A program made the translations under genes and the position numbers. Below the pieces are notes generated by a model. The model saw only the letters and a program-made list of their open reading frames with translations, was not told the DNA's origin and ran no database searches. From an uncultured Agathobacter sp. (GTDB lineage Bacteria > Bacillota > Clostridia > Lachnospirales > Lachnospiraceae), in contig CAJUND010000014.1 of assembly GCA_910587655.1 (NCBI GenBank), positions 1 through 64,000 of the forward strand: a DNA stretch of 64,000 bases, given 5' to 3'. Within the stretch, counting starts at the first letter, position 1. Each line of letters opens with the position of its first letter. Shown one piece after another: positions 48,305-57,228 of the stretch.

Positions 48305-51300
48305 ATGGATTTTACCAGCCTTTCAAACCACGAATCATAAAACTGTTTTTCCGCCCCTTTTTTCCATGTGACGGTGTCCTCCAGCCAGCCGTACAGCTCA
48401 TATCCCTGTGCCAGACCGAGCATGTCCTGCTTCTTCAGCCCGTCTGTCAAAGGAAAATCATAGTAATCAATCAGGTAATACCTGAAATCCATGGTATATT
48501 TCTCTGCTTCCGGATCATATACACAGTGCAGGGTGATTCCCGCATCCGCATCATTGAAAGTTCCAAATGCCGCTATATTGTTCATTATGGAAGCAATTGT
48601 GGACAGGTCAATCTTTTTATTTGAATCAAAATAAAGACAGCCATCCATCTTTTTGTCCGGGGATACGGAAAGATAAACCTCCGTATTATACTGGTTCAAT
48701 ACACTTTCTACCGCTTTCATGGTTTTGTGCAGGTTCTTTTCAAGGTGGTTCTTTGCGGAATTCGTGCCCGATGTTCCTTTTAGAATACAATGTTCAGCCG
48801 AAATATATTTTCTTGTAAACCCTTTTTCCCATGCCGCCTCTTTTCCTCCGTTACCTGATATATAAGTGAGAAAGCATTCTTCTGCCATCGGATCCCAGCT
48901 AAGGGAAGTGGCAGGAGACGGAACCGGATATGGCAGCACCTGATTCTGTGGATCCCCAGTCTGAAAACCATCGGGTTCCACTGTAACAAGTGCAATCGCT
49001 ATTTTAATTAGAGTGTTTTCCGCCGCATAGGCTGCTTTTTCCAGGAGAGTTGTTTGATCCAGACAATCGGCAAACAGACCGTGTATTCTGGCATCCCCAT
49101 ATGCGTCCCTTGGTTCTATTTTCTCATTAAATCTATGACTTTGTCTTTTGTCCTCCCCTCCACTATACTCCCCGCGTTTGATATTATACTTATTGTACAA
49201 AAACCGATTGGAATACGGCACATAACCCATTTTCTCGAAATGCTGGCTTCCGTCCCTGTTCAGTGTCCCGTCCACATATATAAACTGTTTTGACAGCTTT
49301 CCGTATACCTTTGAATGGAACAAAGTGCATGAATAAACATTTCCATCTATCACGTAACTTTCGACAACCGGATCCCCTCCCATCGCATCATAGTCACTGA
49401 TTCCGTCACCGTCACTGTCTGCCTTATTTGGATCCGTATATACAATTTGTCCGTTTGACAGGCGCATCCCGTTTGTCTCATACACATCGCACAGCCCGTC
49501 ACCGTCACTGTCTTTCCCATCCACGGAACCGGCACTGCCTCCTCTCATTCCCGAAGTAATTTTTTCAACATCTGCAGCTTTTTTTGCGTAATAATATCTA
49601 CCGAAAGTTTCATCTGCAATCCTTCTCATTAAATCCCCTTTTTCATCTCCCACATTAATGCAATACATCTGGATTCCATACCGCTGAGCCTTTGCAATGT
49701 ATTCATTTACCATATCTTCCTTCAAGTACCTGTCCCCATCAAGAATCAAAACAAAAATTTTCTTCCTTGAACTGGCATCCGAATTTAACAAATCTAACCC
49801 TACATAAAGAGGCGACGTCGGAATCCCGCGTCGTTCATATCCAATGCAGGCACCCAGCGATCTCTTCAGGGCAGATTTATCGTTTGTCAAATAAAAACCA
49901 TCGCTTCTATCCCAATTATCCCACCAGTAGCCCACTCTGTCATTTTCCGATACTGCATCAATAAAGTTATACATCGCCATCCTTATTATCTGATTGGCTT
50001 CCTCTTTATCTGATGGTCCTGAAAACAGAAAAACATCATAATATTCCCTCCCACCATAATCTATTTGTTCACGAATACTATCCAGCCATATCTGCTTATT
50101 CACGATAAAATATGTAGAAAAATGCGTAGTCTTATAAGTGATGGTATTGTTCTTTTTATCCAGGACGGAATCTTCCAGCAGCACATAATTATCGTTTTCC
50201 TCATCATACCACATCATACACAGGTCATCTTCCTTACTATCCCCCAGTGCACTTTCATCATATGTAAACGTAATGTCGGCAGTCTTGAATTTGACATCCG
50301 TGGAAATTTCAACCGGTACCCCGACCAGTCCCACCACATCCGACGACCTCATGTCAAGGTCGTAGGTATCCATAATGGAAACCCGGCTGTCTATGTATCC
50401 GTCACATGCCAGCTTTACGGATACTTCCGTAATGCCTTCTTTTTCATCTGATTCGATTTTCTGAGTGCAGGTCTGCATGACCTTTTCTTTTCCGTCCAGA
50501 ATTCCATTCCCGTCTGTATCCGGTTTTGTCGGGTCAAATCCGAGTTCCATGTCTTCCCGGTCATTCAGGCCGTCCATATCCGTGTCCGCCAGAAGGGGAT
50601 TTGTATGGTATACTATGACTTCTTCCCCATCCTTTAATCCGTCACCGTCCGTGTCTTCCTGAAAACAGTTTGTCCCCTGCTTTATCTCAGCCATATTATT
50701 CAGACCGTCTTTGTCCGTATCTTCTTTGTCATCTGTCGTCCCGTTGCTGTCCGTATCCTTAAGCACTGGATCTGTTCCGGTTTTCAGAAATTCATCATAA
50801 TCTGATAATCCGTCCCCGTCTGTATCCGCCTTGTTTTTATCCGTTCCGAGAATATCCTCGTAATAATTGCACAGTCCGTCACTGTCACTGTCCGACATGT
50901 CCGCATCAGTGCCGTCCAGATTGGAACTTTCATAATTCATCAGTTCAGCTTTTTCCGTCACCTTTTTCCCGGAGTCCAGCAGAGCCGTGACCGTCACTTT
51001 GTTATAGCCGATGGACAGACCGAAATCCTCCAGTTTCCAGTTTTCTTTTTTGTCAATGCTGCGGGAAAGAACTTTGTTTCCCTTTATATCCGTAACTTCA
51101 CAGAAAAGTTCCTTTACCTTTTCCAGTTCTGACACTGTCCCTGCCAGAGAGTCCGTCTTTTTGTCCACAATATACCAGCCGGCATTTTCATTGCAGGTAA
51201 AACCATCCGTCTTTATGGTAAGGACTGTCTCTTTACTATCCTCGTCCGTACTGTCTTTATCCGTGTCTTCCTCTCCTGCACTGTCTGTATAGGAATAAAG

Positions 51301-52107
51301 CTTATAACCGGACGGTTCGTCCCCCTTTTTCCCATCCTGTCCGTTAAAACCGAAGCTGACAGAGCCTGACGCCGGAATACTGCTGTTATATCCCGCGTTT
51401 TTTATGACATAGTGGTTTCCCTCATGGCTGTCAATTACACCATTCCAGATATTTGTAATCTCCCTGTCAAAGTCAAATTCAAGAATCCAGTCCTCAAGCA
51501 CCGTATCCGTACTGTTTCTTATTTCGATTTCCCCGGTGAACCCGCCGTCCCATTCGCTGTTTACGCGGTAGGAAACTGTATAATCTTCTTCCTGCACATG
51601 TTCCAGGCTTCCCCTGAGCCGGTATTCCTTCGGGAATCCCGGAAAGTTTTCCTGCCCGCTGATGCCGAAGGACACGCTTTTTCCCGGCTCAATGTCCTGG
51701 TTCCACCCGGCGTTTTTTATGACACAGCCGTCTGCTGTCTGTCCGCTGGTAACAGCATTCCATATGTTTGTAATTTTTCCTGCGAATGGTATTTCGAGCA
51801 TCCAGTTTTCAATTATGGTGTCCCTGGTGTTCCTGATTTCAATGTCAGCGTTGTAACCGCCCTCCCAGTGTGCAGAAAGGGTGAATGTGACCCTGAAATT
51901 TTTCCCTTCATATATGTCTTCCGTGGTTTTCCCGTCCCACCCGGCCGCTGCCCGGTCCGCCTCCTACAGGTCCTGCGGAACCGGGACTGCTGTTTCTTCC
52001 TGCGGTCCGGCTGCTTTGCTGTTTACAGCCGCCCCGGCAGGAACGGATGTGGCAGTGACTGCGGCGGCAAGTATGGCTGCCACAAGTTTTTTTAATTTTT
52101 TTCTCAT
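48301..52107 (-). pseudogene. large secreted multidomain protein (CBM-like, TSP3, VWA-like, C-terminal module), interrupted by one in-frame TAG
   Basis: The frame is open for 1268 codons from ATG 52107 (AAGGAG 7 nt upstream) except for TAG at 51964-51966. Order: signal peptide (KKLVAAILAAAVTATSVPAGAA), a Pro/Gln linker holding the TAG, two CBM2-like beta domains (ITNIWNAV and ITNIWNGVIDSHEGNHYVIK), an Ig-like segment, five TSP3-type calcium repeats (DTDGDGLSDYDE, DTDKDGLNNMAE), a VWA-like domain with a degraded MIDAS (DVFLFSGPSDKEE, IFVLILDGD), another TSP3 pair, and a 300-residue C-terminal region ending in DADAGITLHC, YYLIDYYDF and DSWFERLVKSI. The first ATG after the stop (51801) lies inside a CBM and has no ribosome binding site. 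Toxin function is inferred from the downstream array. Confidence 0.8.
51964..51966 (-). other. in-frame amber codon in the large secreted protein gene
   Basis: CCG-CAG-GAC-CTG-TAG-GAG-GCG: codon 48, between signal peptide and first domain. A single C-to-T change from CAG (Gln) would create it. The frame is intact for about 1220 codons beyond it. Confidence 0.85.
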
Positions 52108-52210
52108 TTTCATTCTCCTTGGTCCGTTGCTGGTTTTCAGATATATCAGGATGTTACCATATATGATGAAATACTGTCAACTTATTTTATGGGTGCCTGA
52201 AATATTAATG

Positions 52211-52250
52211 TGACCTGAAGTGTATTTTTTTGACGTGAACTGTATTTTTT
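52211..52250. repeat. tandem 20-bp imperfect repeat
   Basis: TGACCTGAAGTGTATTTTTT (52211-52230) and TGACGTGAACTGTATTTTTT (52231-52250) differ at two positions. They lie between the large secreted gene's 5' end and the phosphatase terminator. The 20-21 bp spacing could suit a regulator of the secreted gene, but this is unproven. Confidence 0.7.
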
Positions 52251-52254
52251 GACA

Positions 52255-52292
52255 CAAAAAACCACAGCCGGTATACAACCCCGGCTGTGGTT
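52255..52292 (-). terminator. terminator of the alkaline phosphatase gene
   Basis: A 12-bp stem (52260-52271 with 52281-52292) with a 9-nt loop and a run of six T on the minus strand, 28 nt after the stop. Confidence 0.85.
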
Positions 52293-52320
52293 CAGATTTT
52301 TTATATTTTTTATGCACTAT

Positions 52321-53940
52321 TTATCTGACCCCCGTCAGTTCCGCCATCTTTTTGTAAATCTCAGTATTATCATAATACCCTTCAAATTTCTCCTGACCGG
52401 CGCCCATGGCGAAAAATGCAGCCGGCAGCCCCGTATGGCTGTAACTTGTAAATCCGATACCGCATTTACTGTTCAGGATATGCATAATGGTAACCGTAAA
52501 CGGATCATGGGAACCATAAAGTTCATATTCCTTCTGCGTCAGTTTTTTGTCTTTTTTGGCTGTCATGGTCTTTTTATACGCAGCCTTTAATTTCTGCAGT
52601 TCATAATCAGTCAGTACCAGGCTTTTTGATGCAGCTCCTGCCGGATGCTTATCCGTACTGTCCATTTCAACCGAATCATCCGCCTTTATACCCGCATCTT
52701 TTTCCGTTACAAGGCCAAACAGTTTTGTCACATCTTTCATCGCCCGGTTAAAGCCCGTCTTCTTCTTTTTGTATTTTTTCACATATTTATTATAGAACTT
52801 CCGGAAGCTTATTTTCTGTTTGGATAAATTCTGTAAATAGGTATTATAATTTGTTCCCGCAGATCCGATTGACATACCGCCGGTTTCATGGTCGCCGGTT
52901 ACAAGGATCAGGGTTTCACCGGGATGTTTCTGATAAAAAGCAACGGCTTCATCCACGGCGTCTGAAAATGCCCTGGTATCATTCATTGCTGTAACTGCAT
53001 CATTTGCATGGCAGGCCCAGTCAATTTTACCGCCCTCCACCATCATAAAAAATCCCTTATCATTATTTTCAGAAAGACAGTCAATGCCTTTGGAAACATA
53101 ACTGGAAAGCGCCCATTCATCATCATCACGGTCAATTTCATAATTCATGGAATCTGAATCAGCCAGATGCTCATCAATGATTATCACTTTTCCTGTTTCC
53201 GGCGTTACTTTTTTCGCCTCTTTTTGTGTCTTTACCACGGTATACCCTGACTTTTCAGCCAGTTTGTATAAATCCTTTTTATTTTCTTTTTCTCCTGTCG
53301 GTTTCCGAAGCGCTCCGCCTGCAAAATATTCAAAATCGCTTTTTACCAGTTCCCTGCCAATTTCATAATAACTGGAACGGCTCTTCTGATGACTGTAGAA
53401 AGCCGCCGGGGTTGCATGATTTAAATTAACGCTCGAAACAATGCCAATCTTATACCCAAACTGCTTCTTTAATTTTTCTGCGATGGTCTCATATGATTTT
53501 GTGGCATTTTCATTCATATTGATTCTGCCCGAATAGGTCCTGTATCCCGTTGATATGGCAGTCGCCGCAGACGCAGAATCCGGACAGTAGGATGTGCTGC
53601 TGTAGGTCTGTGCGCTTCCAGTTACAGGAAATTCCAGAAATCCCAGCATATCATCTGACTTGGTTAAAATTGTTTTGTCATCCTTACTGCCCATACTCGT
53701 TTTGTTTACAAGGGCGTTCAGATAGTAATTGGTACATTCAATTTGGGGATAGGACATACCGTCGCCGATAAATAAAAAGATATACTTTGGCTTTTGGGAA
53801 GCATCTTCTTTAAGGGAAACTGTTTGTGTGAAATTTGCGGCATTTGAGTTTACCGACGGTTTTGTGCTGCTGCATGCGGCAATAGCTGTCATAATAACAA
53901 ACATAGCGCATACTGCTGCACAAATCTTTTTCATTCGCAT
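52321..53940 (-). CDS. alkaline phosphatase, lipoprotein-anchored
   Basis: A 539-residue PhoA-family enzyme. The lipoprotein signal ends in TAIAAC. Catalytic and metal motifs are FLFIGDGMSYPQIE, the nucleophile Ser in YCPDSASAATA, DWACHANDA and VTGDHETGGMS. It releases phosphate from organic esters outside the cell. The frame extends upstream to 54183 over the GNAT gene, but ATG 53940 has AAAGGAG 8 nt before it and begins the signal peptide. It follows the GNAT gene by only 20 nt, so it is probably cotranscribed with it. Confidence 0.92.
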   Translation of the reverse strand: MRMKKICAAVCAMFVIMTAIAACSSTKPSVNSNAANFTQTVSLKEDASQKPKYIFLFIGDGMSYPQIECTNYYLNALVNKTSMGSKDDKTILTKSDDMLGFLEFPVTGSAQTYSSTSYCPDSASAATAISTGYRTYSGRINMNENATKSYETIAEKLKKQFGYKIGIVSSVNLNHATPAAFYSHQKSRSSYYEIGRELVKSDFEYFAGGALRKPTGEKENKKDLYKLAEKSGYTVVKTQKEAKKVTPETGKVIIIDEHLADSDSMNYEIDRDDDEWALSSYVSKGIDCLSENNDKGFFMMVEGGKIDWACHANDAVTAMNDTRAFSDAVDEAVAFYQKHPGETLILVTGDHETGGMSIGSAGTNYNTYLQNLSKQKISFRKFYNKYVKKYKKKKTGFNRAMKDVTKLFGLVTEKDAGIKADDSVEMDSTDKHPAGAASKSLVLTDYELQKLKAAYKKTMTAKKDKKLTQKEYELYGSHDPFTVTIMHILNSKCGIGFTSYSHTGLPAAFFAMGAGQEKFEGYYDNTEIYKKMAELTGVR

Positions 53941-53960
53941 AAATAATTCTCCTTTCTGCC

Positions 53961-54548
53961 TTACACCATTCCACCTAAATGCGAGAGAATATATCCCACC
54001 GCAACAGCAGCAGAAAGCACAAGCGCGCCAACCGTGGTTCCCAGAAGCCAGCCTGTGGAAACCGGCTTTTTCTCGTAGGAAACCTTCTTTACCGTCTTTG
54101 CCTGCATCGGTACATACGCAGCCATCGGATTTGGCATGGAAACAGCTGTAAACTTCCGCTTTGCAAAATACCCCGCCGTCCATGCCGGCATCGCATTTAC
54201 GGATACCTGTTCCAGATGAAGCTTAGTTTTTGCATAGCTTCTCATTTCAAGCAGAAGCTCTCTGCCCCACTCTCTTTTTTGAAACAGCGGAAGAACATAC
54301 AGCATCGTAATATGCCCTTCCCTCTGCATCCCGGACATGGCAACAAGCTGGTTCTGCTCGAACCCGCCCCATAACACAAGCCTGCCCTGCTGCATCATCT
54401 GCCCGATATTCTCCTGGTTCACATAACTGGAAAAAAAGTCAAGCGTCTGCTGGTCCTTAATCTGGTTCCCATAACAGTAGTGAAATACTCCGCTGGCAAG
54501 TGCAACCGCCTGGGGCATTTCTTCAATCGTTAAAATTTTAATTTCCAT
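53961..54548 (-). CDS. GNAT acetyltransferase with C-terminal membrane anchor
   Basis: A 195-residue protein. The GNAT core has VAMSGMQREGHITMLYVLPLFQKREWGRELLLEM (acetyl-CoA loop in a relaxed form), followed by VNAMPAWTAGYFAKRKF. A linker leads to one C-terminal span (LLGTTVGALVLSAAVAVGYIL). A GNAT domain tethered by a C-terminal helix is uncommon; the substrate is unknown. The ATG comes directly after the recD2 stop, with no gap. Confidence 0.78.
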   Translation of the reverse strand: MEIKILTIEEMPQAVALASGVFHYCYGNQIKDQQTLDFFSSYVNQENIGQMMQQGRLVLWGGFEQNQLVAMSGMQREGHITMLYVLPLFQKREWGRELLLEMRSYAKTKLHLEQVSVNAMPAWTAGYFAKRKFTAVSMPNPMAAYVPMQAKTVKKVSYEKKPVSTGWLLGTTVGALVLSAAVAVGYILSHLGGMV

Positions 54549-56786
54549 TTATTCTACCTTTCCTTCCAGCAGCCGGTCCCTAAGACCGCTGTAACGTTTC
54601 TGCTGCGCATTATTTTCAATCATCTGGAAAAACGCCGAGTCGTTCCCTACTATAGTAACACATTTTTTCGCTCTTGTAACTGCTGTATATAATAAATTCC
54701 GGTTCATTAACATCCTCGGTCCCGAAAGCAGGGGAATAACCACTGCCGGATATTCCGACCCCTGCGATTTATGAATGGTAACCGCATAGGCAAGTTCCAG
54801 TTCCTCCAGCTGTTTATACGGATATTCCACCGTCCGTCCTTCATCAAAAACTATGGTAAAGGTTTCTGCGTAGTCGTTAATTTCCTCAATAATTCCAGTG
54901 TCACCGTTAAATATTCCGGTTCCTTTGTCAATTGCAAGGCCGTATTTACTGCGGATTTCCCATTCCAGCTGGTAATTATTTTTTACCTGCATCACCTTGT
55001 CACCCTCGCGGAAAATAACGGAGCCGTGTTCCTTTTCCTTCTTTTTTTTATCCGGGGGATTCAGGTAACTCTGCAGAACGGAATTTAGCCGCTCCACACC
55101 TAAAAGTCCTTTCCGCATCGGCGTAAGCACCTGGATATCATAAGATGTTGCATCCACAAACCTGGGCAGTTTCTGCACAATTAACTGCAATGTCACATTA
55201 ATGATTTTATCCGCATCATACCTTTTTAAAAAGAAAAAATCCATACTTTTATTATCAAGAACCACCGGTTCCCCGCGGTTAATTTTGTGGGCATTTACAA
55301 TAATATCGCTTGTGCTTGCCTGACGGAAAATTTTCTTCAGCTCCACAGTGTGAAAAATGCCGGAATCAATAATATCCTTAAGTACACTTCCTGCCCCGAC
55401 ACTCGGAAGCTGGTTGACGTCCCCGACAAGTATCATTCTGGTACCCGCAACCACCGCCTTTAAAAGAGAATTCATCAGGGAAATATCCACCATGGACATT
55501 TCGTCAATAATAATTACATCCGTCTCCAGCGGATTCTGTTCATTGCGCTGAAATCCTTCTTTACCTTCCATACCGCCGTTTAATTCCAGCATCCGGTGTA
55601 TGGTACGCGCCTCAAAACCGGTCGTTTCGCTCATCCGCTTTGCCGCGCGCCCTGTCGGCGCCGCCAGAAAAATATCATATCCCTCCATCTCAAAATACCG
55701 GATAATGGTATTAATCGTCGTGGTTTTTCCGGTTCCCGGTCCTCCGGTAATGACTAAAAGCCCGTTTCTTACCGCCTCCTTGACCGCAGTAAGCTGGTGC
55801 TCCTCCAGCTCCATTTCTGTCTGTTTTTCTATCTGCCGGATTCTTTCTTCTATCTCAATATCCGGCACATCAAATCCCTGGTCGAGCATCTGCAGTCTTG
55901 CCGCAGTATTGGACTCCATATAAAAATATGCCGCGGAATAAATCTGGGTAACCTCCCCCTGCTGGCGCATAATGATTTTACGTTCCATCGCCAGGTTCAT
56001 ATAATGCGGTTCTATATGCTCCGCTCCGATATCCAGAAGCGAAGCTGTACGTTCTGTAAGCTCCGGCTTCGGCAGAAAGGTGTGTCCTTCCCCGGACGCC
56101 TGCAGCAGCGCATACAGGATTCCGCTGCGAATCCGAAAATCCGAGTCTGTCCGGATACCGACACGGGAAGCAATTTCATCCGCCGTACGGAACCCCACCC
56201 CGGCCACATCATCCGCCATGCGGTATGGATTTTCCTTAATGATTCCGTAAATTTCCTGTCCGTATGTATTATAAATTTTAACGGCAAGCGTCGTGCTGAT
56301 TCCATACTGCTGTAAAAAAATCATTGCCTGGCGCAGGTCACGCTTTTCATTTACCTGGTCGGCAATCTCCATCGCCTTGTTTTTGCTGATTCCCTTGACC
56401 TCGGCAAGTCTCTCCGGCTCCTCCTCGATAATCCGGAACGTATCCTGCTTAAATCTGCGCACAATCCGCGCTGCAAGCGCAATCCCAATTCCCTTAATTG
56501 CACCGGAACCAAGATAACGCTCAATCGCCACCTCATCCTGCGGGGCTTTTTCCTCGAAGCTTTTTACCGAAAACTGCCGCCCATATGTCGGATGGTCTGT
56601 AAATTCCCCCTGCGCTTCGATGTTTTCCCCTTCTGCAATATCCGGAAATATGCCTACACAGGTAAGCTCCTCCTCGCCGCAGACCAGAACCAGAACTGTA
56701 TAACCATTTTCCGTATTCCGGTAAATCATGTGGTCCACGTATCCATTGATTGTTTCCAGCTGCTGCTCCAATCCTCTTTCCTCCAA
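54549..56786 (-). CDS. recD2: RecD2-type SF1B DNA helicase
   Basis: A 745-residue 5'-3' helicase. The N-terminal OB-like and HhH region (GSGAIKGIGIALAARIVRRF) is followed by the helicase core: Walker A VITGGPGTGKTTTINTII, Walker B DVIIIDEMSMVD, GDVNQLPSVGAGSVL, the RecD-type SH3 insert and motif VI AVTIHKSQGSEYPAVVIPL with YTAVTRAKK. Unlike RecD of RecBCD it acts without partners; in Bacillus and Deinococcus it is linked to DNA repair. It is followed without a gap by the GNAT gene. Confidence 0.93.
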   Translation of the reverse strand: MEERGLEQQLETINGYVDHMIYRNTENGYTVLVLVCGEEELTCVGIFPDIAEGENIEAQGEFTDHPTYGRQFSVKSFEEKAPQDEVAIERYLGSGAIKGIGIALAARIVRRFKQDTFRIIEEEPERLAEVKGISKNKAMEIADQVNEKRDLRQAMIFLQQYGISTTLAVKIYNTYGQEIYGIIKENPYRMADDVAGVGFRTADEIASRVGIRTDSDFRIRSGILYALLQASGEGHTFLPKPELTERTASLLDIGAEHIEPHYMNLAMERKIIMRQQGEVTQIYSAAYFYMESNTAARLQMLDQGFDVPDIEIEERIRQIEKQTEMELEEHQLTAVKEAVRNGLLVITGGPGTGKTTTINTIIRYFEMEGYDIFLAAPTGRAAKRMSETTGFEARTIHRMLELNGGMEGKEGFQRNEQNPLETDVIIIDEMSMVDISLMNSLLKAVVAGTRMILVGDVNQLPSVGAGSVLKDIIDSGIFHTVELKKIFRQASTSDIIVNAHKINRGEPVVLDNKSMDFFFLKRYDADKIINVTLQLIVQKLPRFVDATSYDIQVLTPMRKGLLGVERLNSVLQSYLNPPDKKKKEKEHGSVIFREGDKVMQVKNNYQLEWEIRSKYGLAIDKGTGIFNGDTGIIEEINDYAETFTIVFDEGRTVEYPYKQLEELELAYAVTIHKSQGSEYPAVVIPLLSGPRMLMNRNLLYTAVTRAKKCVTIVGNDSAFFQMIENNAQQKRYSGLRDRLLEGKVE

Positions 56787-56805
56787 ATATGTACATACAC
56801 AGCAA

Positions 56806-56830
56806 GGGAGGCTGCCTCATACAGCCTCCC
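56806..56830 (-). terminator. hairpin between flagellar genes and recD2
   Basis: A 9-bp G+C-rich stem (GGGAGGCTG 56806-56814 with 56822-56830). The minus strand lacks a good T-run after it, so termination may be weak; on the plus strand TTTT follows. Confidence 0.5.
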
Positions 56831-56854
56831 CTTTTAAAACATTATCTGTTGAAT

Positions 56855-57205
56855 TTATGCAGTACCTATATTGCGTTTCATCTGCTCAAAAAGCTGCTGG
56901 GTAAGACTTTCGCCAACGTCGTCCACCAGTTCATCCGCAACCTGCTCAATCACGGTATCCATATACATATCCGTATACTGTGAAGCCACGGAATCCTCTT
57001 CTTCTGATTTCAGGGATTTTTTGATTTCTTTCAGCATCTGCTCCACAAAATAGGATTCAAAATCCTTAATGGCACCCAGTAATTCCTCATCGGAAGAGTC
57101 CTTGGAAATCCCTGACAGGGAATTCTGCACAGAGCCTGCAGCTGCGGAAGAAGATTCTGTTTTTGCCGTATTGTAATATGCTGATGTAATTCCGGAAATA
57201 TCCAT
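56855..57205 (-). CDS. flgJ: FlgJ-like rod-binding protein
   Basis: A 116-residue protein corresponding to the N-terminal rod-binding half of FlgJ: IKDFESYFVEQMLKEIKKSL, then YTDMYMDTVIEQVADELVDD and LTQQLFEQMKRN. The muramidase half is absent, as usual in Firmicutes. It caps rod assembly in the flagellum. It follows flgG by 23 nt. Confidence 0.85.
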   Translation of the reverse strand: MDISGITSAYYNTAKTESSSAAAGSVQNSLSGISKDSSDEELLGAIKDFESYFVEQMLKEIKKSLKSEEEDSVASQYTDMYMDTVIEQVADELVDDVGESLTQQLFEQMKRNIGTA

Positions 57206-57228
57206 ATGTAATCCTCCTGTTATTTAAA

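Larger units (their letters stand above)
47392..48345 (-). repeat. duplicated unit: CT1 tail + copy A + CT2 (partner 44429-45390)
   Basis: Direct-repeat partner of 44429-45390, with the same order and similar sequence across the CT tail, the membrane-protein gene and the start of the next CT module. Confidence 0.7.

Noticed and set aside
48301..52107. Functional VWA domain with intact MIDAS in the large secreted protein
   Set aside because: The expected DxSxS motif is replaced by a sequence around FLFSGPSDK, so metal-dependent adhesion through this domain is doubtful.
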